Of a stretch of DNA of 16,844 nt, positions 13,431-16,844 are shown one piece after another; position 1 is the first letter of the stretch; each line of letters begins with the position of its first letter. A program made the position numbers and the translations under genes. The notes beneath the pieces were generated by a model. It was given only the letters and a program-made list of their open reading frames with translations, was not told where the DNA came from and did not search any database. Origin of the DNA: Gammaproteobacteria bacterium (GTDB lineage Bacteria; Pseudomonadota; Gammaproteobacteria; DSM-16500); NCBI GenBank assembly GCA_009885665.1, contig VFKI01000146.1, forward strand, positions 1 through 16,844, written 5' to 3'.

Positions 13431-16133
13431 TTACGTTAAACTACCATGACAATGCTTGTATTTTTTACCTGAACCACACGGACAATTTTCATTACGACCA
13501 ATTTTACGCGAATCACGCAACATCGGTTGCATCCTTGCTTCCCCTACTTCTACCTCAGTCGGTGCCAAACCATCGATTTCAGCATGCTCGTATTGCAATT
13601 TAAAAATTGGCGCAGATACAGCAGCCGGCGCAACCGGTGCAGCTGGCTGAAGGGTAAAACATGCCAATGTTGAAATCACTTGCCGATTGACGCGATCGAT
13701 TAAATCGACAAACATTTCAAATGATTCACGCTTGTATTCTTGCTTAGGATTTTTTTGTGCATAGCCACGTAAATGTATGCCTTGCCGCAAATAATCCATC
13801 GCCGCCAAATGTTCGCGCCACAAATTATCCAACGTTTGCAACATAACGGCTTTTTGTAATTCAATCTGGGCGGCGGGTTCCAGTATCTCGAGTTTGCTTT
13901 GCCAATACGTCGAAAATTCAGCTTGAATACGTTGAATCAGATTTTCTTCATGTAAACTTTCGTCCCGATTCAACCAATTTTGCAGCGGCAAATACAGACC
14001 AAATTCTTGCTGAAACGTATTCTCCAATCCCGCAATATCCCATTGTTCTTCCAAAGATTCCGCAGGAATAAATTGACGAATCACTGCGTTAATGACTTGC
14101 TCACGAATGCCAGTAAAGGTATCCGTTAAATCCGTCGCGTTCAATATTTCATCACGCTGCGCATAAATCACTTTACGTTGATCATTCGCGACATCATCAT
14201 ATTCCAATAATTGCTTACGCATATCAAAGTTATGCGCCTCCACTTTACGCTGCGCACTTTCGATATTACGCGATAACATGCCTGATTCCAGCGCCGTCCC
14301 TTTTTCAATGCGCAATCTTGTCATGATACGAATTAAACGTTCTCCACCAAAAATACGCAGCAAATTATCTTGTAAAGATAAGTAAAAACGCGATTTACCC
14401 GGATCACCTTGCCGACCAGAACGACCGCGCAATTGATTGTCGATGCGACGTGATTCATGTCGCTCTGTGCCCAACACATACAAACCACCCGCCGCAATCA
14501 CTTCATCATGCCGCTTTTGCCAAGCAGCACGATGTGCCACAATTTCTGCTTCCGACATTTCGCCCGCTTGTTTCAATTCTGCGTCAATATTACCGCCCAA
14601 CACGATATCGGTACCACGACCCGCCATATTCGTGGCAATGGTCACCGCACCTGGCCGACCCGCTTCAGAAATAATACCCGCTTCTTGTTCATGAAATTTT
14701 GCGTTCAATACTTGATGCGGAATTTTTTCGGCATTTAACAAGCGATCCAAATGTTCTGACGCTTCAATCGATGCGGTACCCACTAATACCGGCTGGCCAG
14801 ACGCGCGTGCTTGCTTGATATCTTCAATGATGGCGGTAAATTTCTCGTCCACGGTCATATAAATAACATCATGCAAATCTGCGCGCACCATCGGCTTATT
14901 GGTTGGCAAGACGACCACTTCAAGGCCATAGATTTGCTGAAATTCATACGCTTCTGTATCGGCCGTACCCGTCATGCCCGATAATTTTTCATATAAACGA
15001 AAATAATTTTGGAAAGTGATCGATGCCAGCGTATGATTTTCATTACGCACTTGCACACCTTCTTTAGCTTCAACCGCTTGATGTAAACCATCAGACCAAC
15101 GCCGCCCCGGCATGGTGCGGCCCGTATGCTCGTCGACAATGACAACTTCGCCATTCTGCACGATATAGTCAACATCACGATGGAATAAGGCGTGCGCCCG
15201 CAAGCCTGCATTCAAATGATGCATCAGCATGATATTGTCAGGATGATAAAGACTTTCGCCCGCGCGCAATATCCCCGCCGCCGCAAGAATATCTTCAACA
15301 TGTTGATGGCCATCTTCCGACAAGCTCACTTGCTTGGTTTTTTCATCGACTAAATAATCACCCGCTTCATCTTTACTGGCTTGGCGAGTTAATTTCGGAA
15401 TCAGGGTGTTGATACTGACATAAAGTGCCGCACTGTCTTCCGCCGCACCCGAAATAATCAGTGGCGTACGTGCTTCATCAATTAAAATTGAATCCACTTC
15501 ATCCACAATCGCATAATGGGGTACACGCTGCACTTTATCTATCATGGCATACGCCATGTTATCGCGCAGATAATCAAAACCTATTTCATTATTGGTTGCA
15601 TAAGTAATATCCGCAGCATAGGCTTGTTGCCGCTCAGTTTGATCCAGACCCGCCACGATAATGCCGACGTGCATCCCTAAAAATTGATAAAGCGGCCGCA
15701 TCCACTCCGCATCGCGCCGTACCAAATAATCATTGACCGTCACCACATGTACGCCTTTACCCGGCAACGCATTGAGATACGCTGCAAGCGTGGCAACCAA
15801 CGTTTTACCTTCACCCGTGCGCATTTCTGCAATACTGCCACGATGCAATATCTGCCCGCCCAACAGCTGTACATCAAAATGGCGCATGCCAAGCACGCGT
15901 CGACCCGCTTCGCGTACAACAGCGAAAGCTTCCGGTAGCAAGTGATTTAATGTCGTTTTACTTGTCGCTAGACGCGCACGAAATTCTAGCGTCTTAGCGG
16001 CGAGCGCCGCATCACTCAAGGCTTGCATACTTCCTTCGAGGCTATTAATTTCTGCCACGTTTTTCCACATACCGCGCAGCACGCGCTGATTGCGACTCCC
16101 TAAAATACGTTTTACCAAACCACTGATAATCAT
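13431..16133 (-). CDS. secA: Preprotein translocase ATPase SecA
   Basis: SecA is the ATP-driven motor that pushes unfolded preproteins through SecYEG. The chosen start (16133) gives 900 aa, against 901 in E. coli, and begins MIISGLVKRILGSRNQR like the family; the frame is open to 16412, but that extension crosses the dciA gene. Motifs: EAFAVVREAGRRVLGMRHFDVQL; Walker A RTGEGKT with K110; VTVNDYLVRRDAEWM; DEVDSILIDEARTPLIISG (DEAD-type box); the preprotein cross-linking domain; VDEHTGRTMPGRRWSDGLHQA; ATNMAGRGTDIVLGG; QLRGRSGRQGDPG; and the helical scaffold with LEYDDVANDQRKVIY. The C-terminal zinc site is complete: C884, C886, C895, H896. No secM-like gene precedes it. Upstream, a TTGACA sits in the dciA/secA gap, but a matching -10 is poor. 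Confidence 0.98.
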   Translation of the reverse strand: MIISGLVKRILGSRNQRVLRGMWKNVAEINSLEGSMQALSDAALAAKTLEFRARLATSKTTLNHLLPEAFAVVREAGRRVLGMRHFDVQLLGGQILHRGSIAEMRTGEGKTLVATLAAYLNALPGKGVHVVTVNDYLVRRDAEWMRPLYQFLGMHVGIIVAGLDQTERQQAYAADITYATNNEIGFDYLRDNMAYAMIDKVQRVPHYAIVDEVDSILIDEARTPLIISGAAEDSAALYVSINTLIPKLTRQASKDEAGDYLVDEKTKQVSLSEDGHQHVEDILAAAGILRAGESLYHPDNIMLMHHLNAGLRAHALFHRDVDYIVQNGEVVIVDEHTGRTMPGRRWSDGLHQAVEAKEGVQVRNENHTLASITFQNYFRLYEKLSGMTGTADTEAYEFQQIYGLEVVVLPTNKPMVRADLHDVIYMTVDEKFTAIIEDIKQARASGQPVLVGTASIEASEHLDRLLNAEKIPHQVLNAKFHEQEAGIISEAGRPGAVTIATNMAGRGTDIVLGGNIDAELKQAGEMSEAEIVAHRAAWQKRHDEVIAAGGLYVLGTERHESRRIDNQLRGRSGRQGDPGKSRFYLSLQDNLLRIFGGERLIRIMTRLRIEKGTALESGMLSRNIESAQRKVEAHNFDMRKQLLEYDDVANDQRKVIYAQRDEILNATDLTDTFTGIREQVINAVIRQFIPAESLEEQWDIAGLENTFQQEFGLYLPLQNWLNRDESLHEENLIQRIQAEFSTYWQSKLEILEPAAQIELQKAVMLQTLDNLWREHLAAMDYLRQGIHLRGYAQKNPKQEYKRESFEMFVDLIDRVNRQVISTLACFTLQPAAPVAPAAVSAPIFKLQYEHAEIDGLAPTEVEVGEARMQPMLRDSRKIGRNENCPCGSGKKYKHCHGSLT

Positions 16134-16190
16134 GCATGTTCCGAATAAATGAGATATAGAGTGCAGCAAAATAAGCGAAGGATTACTCAC

Positions 16191-16219
16191 TTTACCTATA
16201 ATGTCAAACTGCTTATGAT
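16191..16219 (+). promoter_or_regulatory. Candidate promoter for dciA, very short leader
   Basis: TTTACC (16191-16196) and TATGAT (16214-16219) are 17 bp apart. Transcription would start at about 16225-16227, on the ATG itself, implying a leaderless or near-leaderless mRNA; no Shine-Dalgarno sequence is present. A perfect TATAAT at 16197-16202 is an alternative -10 but lacks a recognisable -35. Confidence 0.3.
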
Positions 16220-16224
16220 ACACT

Positions 16225-16701
16225 ATGACGATGACAAATGTGGCACCCCTTAAGACTTTATTGACGCATACAGCAAACAGCCCGCTGTCACCTGTATTGA
16301 CACAAATCGCCCGTATACAACAATGGAATGACACACTCAGCGCGGCACTTCCCCACGAAACAGAATTACTGCGCCATTGCGTGGCTGTTTCATTGGAAAA
16401 CCACGTCCTCACGATCGTCGCAGAAAACCCTCACTGGGTGACACGCTTTCGTTTTCTGATCCCGGATTTGCTGGAAAACCTACGCAAACAGCCGGCATAT
16501 GCTGCCCTACACTCCATACGCTGCAAAGTCAGCCCACCATTTTATGGCGCCGGACAAATTGAAACAAGGTTGGGTAAAAAACGCAAAATGATTATTTCTG
16601 CAAACAGCGCGGAATTACTGCGCGAAACAGCAGAAAAAGTTGGCATAGAAAGCAAACTGGGGAAAGTGTTACTCAAACTTGCTGATAAGAAAAAAGAATA
16701 A
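16225..16701 (+). CDS. dciA: DciA-like DUF721 protein, putative replicative helicase loader factor
   Basis: A 158-aa cytoplasmic protein with the DUF721 (DciA) pattern: a central LLRHCVAVSLENHVLTIVAENPHWVTRFRFLIPDLLENLR block, closely resembling gammaproteobacterial DciA domains in which a W-x-x-R segment precedes 'L.P.LL'. A conserved IRCKVSPP strand follows. The C-terminus is basic, helical and probably flexible. DciA proteins bind DnaB and serve as the ancestral loader in bacteria lacking DnaC/DnaI. The gene is divergent from secA across 91 bp; dciA lies close to secA in many gammaproteobacteria. A second in-frame ATG two codons downstream (16231) could also be used. The family assignment is from pattern recognition, and the function is inferred. 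Confidence 0.8.
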   Translation: MTMTNVAPLKTLLTHTANSPLSPVLTQIARIQQWNDTLSAALPHETELLRHCVAVSLENHVLTIVAENPHWVTRFRFLIPDLLENLRKQPAYAALHSIRCKVSPPFYGAGQIETRLGKKRKMIISANSAELLRETAEKVGIESKLGKVLLKLADKKKE

Positions 16702-16844
16702 CGCCGGACACGCGACATTCCCCATCGCCAACATTTACCCTACTTTATGTAGAGGATACGCAATCCAGAGATGTAACTATTGAGATGGCTAGTCGGGCAA
16801 ATAGCGCGCCCGCCTGACGCCACTTAAGGGGGAGAATCGCGATT
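16702..16844. other. Right-edge intergenic segment
   Basis: No complete gene is seen. A weak hairpin, CGGGC (16794-16798) with GCCCG (16808-16812), could end the dciA transcript but has no T-tract. A purine-rich AGGGGGAG at 16827-16834 looks like a strong ribosome-binding site for a gene starting just past the window edge. The last ten bases, AATCGCGATT, are a perfect palindrome. Confidence 0.3.

Noticed and set aside
16134..16224. secM-like arrest peptide upstream of secA
   Set aside because: The 91-bp gap to the divergent dciA is too short and has no signal-peptide frame on the secA strand.
16134..16412. 93-residue N-terminal extension of the SecA reading frame
   Set aside because: SecA family proteins begin at the MIISGLVKRILGSRNQ segment. 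The extension is rich in Cys, Ser and Trp without family similarity and runs antisense through dciA.
1..16844. CRISPR arrays, rRNA, prophage or defence islands
   Set aside because: No regularly spaced repeats, rRNA segments, integrases, phage genes or recognisable defence genes were seen.

Overview
The window looks like a chromosomal segment of a gammaproteobacterium. Mfd, SecA, RarA and MaeA read end to end like the enterobacterial proteins. LolA, an entericidin-type lipoprotein and the N-terminal signal peptides point to a Gram-negative cell with an outer membrane. A DUF721/DciA-type protein suggests the DciA route of replicative helicase loading rather than DnaC. Base composition is moderate, with A/T-rich third positions. 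Legionellales or a relative would fit, but that is a guess.

Layout, left to right. Positions 1-104 hold no identifiable gene. Next, on the minus strand, is a two-gene unit: NAD-type malic enzyme (maeA), then an overlapping cytosolic glycerophosphodiesterase (ugpQ-like). Divergent from maeA, on the plus strand, are mfd, a PhoU-like DUF47 protein, a Pit phosphate transporter and a large secreted alginate-lyase-type protein (863 aa). The DUF47 protein and pit share a TAATG overlap, and a good promoter lies just upstream of them. A 264-bp spacer between convergent genes follows. It contains a complete miniature transposable element (185 bp, 18-bp perfect terminal inverted repeats, 10-bp target duplication) inserted into a GC-rich hairpin. 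Then, all on the minus strand (given in transcription order), come secA, a 44-aa entericidin-like lipoprotein and mutT, and after a structured 162-bp spacer lolA and rarA. Divergent from secA is dciA. The final 143 bp hold no complete gene.

How the genes work together. Much of the window is envelope and DNA housekeeping: SecA exports proteins, LolA carries lipoproteins to the outer membrane (the entericidin-like lipoprotein may be a client), Mfd couples stalled transcription to repair, RarA acts at stalled forks, MutT cleans the nucleotide pool, and DciA supports helicase loading. UgpQ-type GDPD, DUF47 and Pit form a small phosphorus theme: glycerol-3-phosphate release from phosphodiesters, and phosphate uptake. 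The secreted lyase-type protein is the clearest accessory gene.

The points most worth a second look are the miniature element in the palindromic spacer, the multidomain alginate-lyase-type exoprotein, the overlooked entericidin gene between secA and mutT, and the highly structured lolA-mutT spacer. I do not see a convincing new defence system or other undescribed multi-gene system here.
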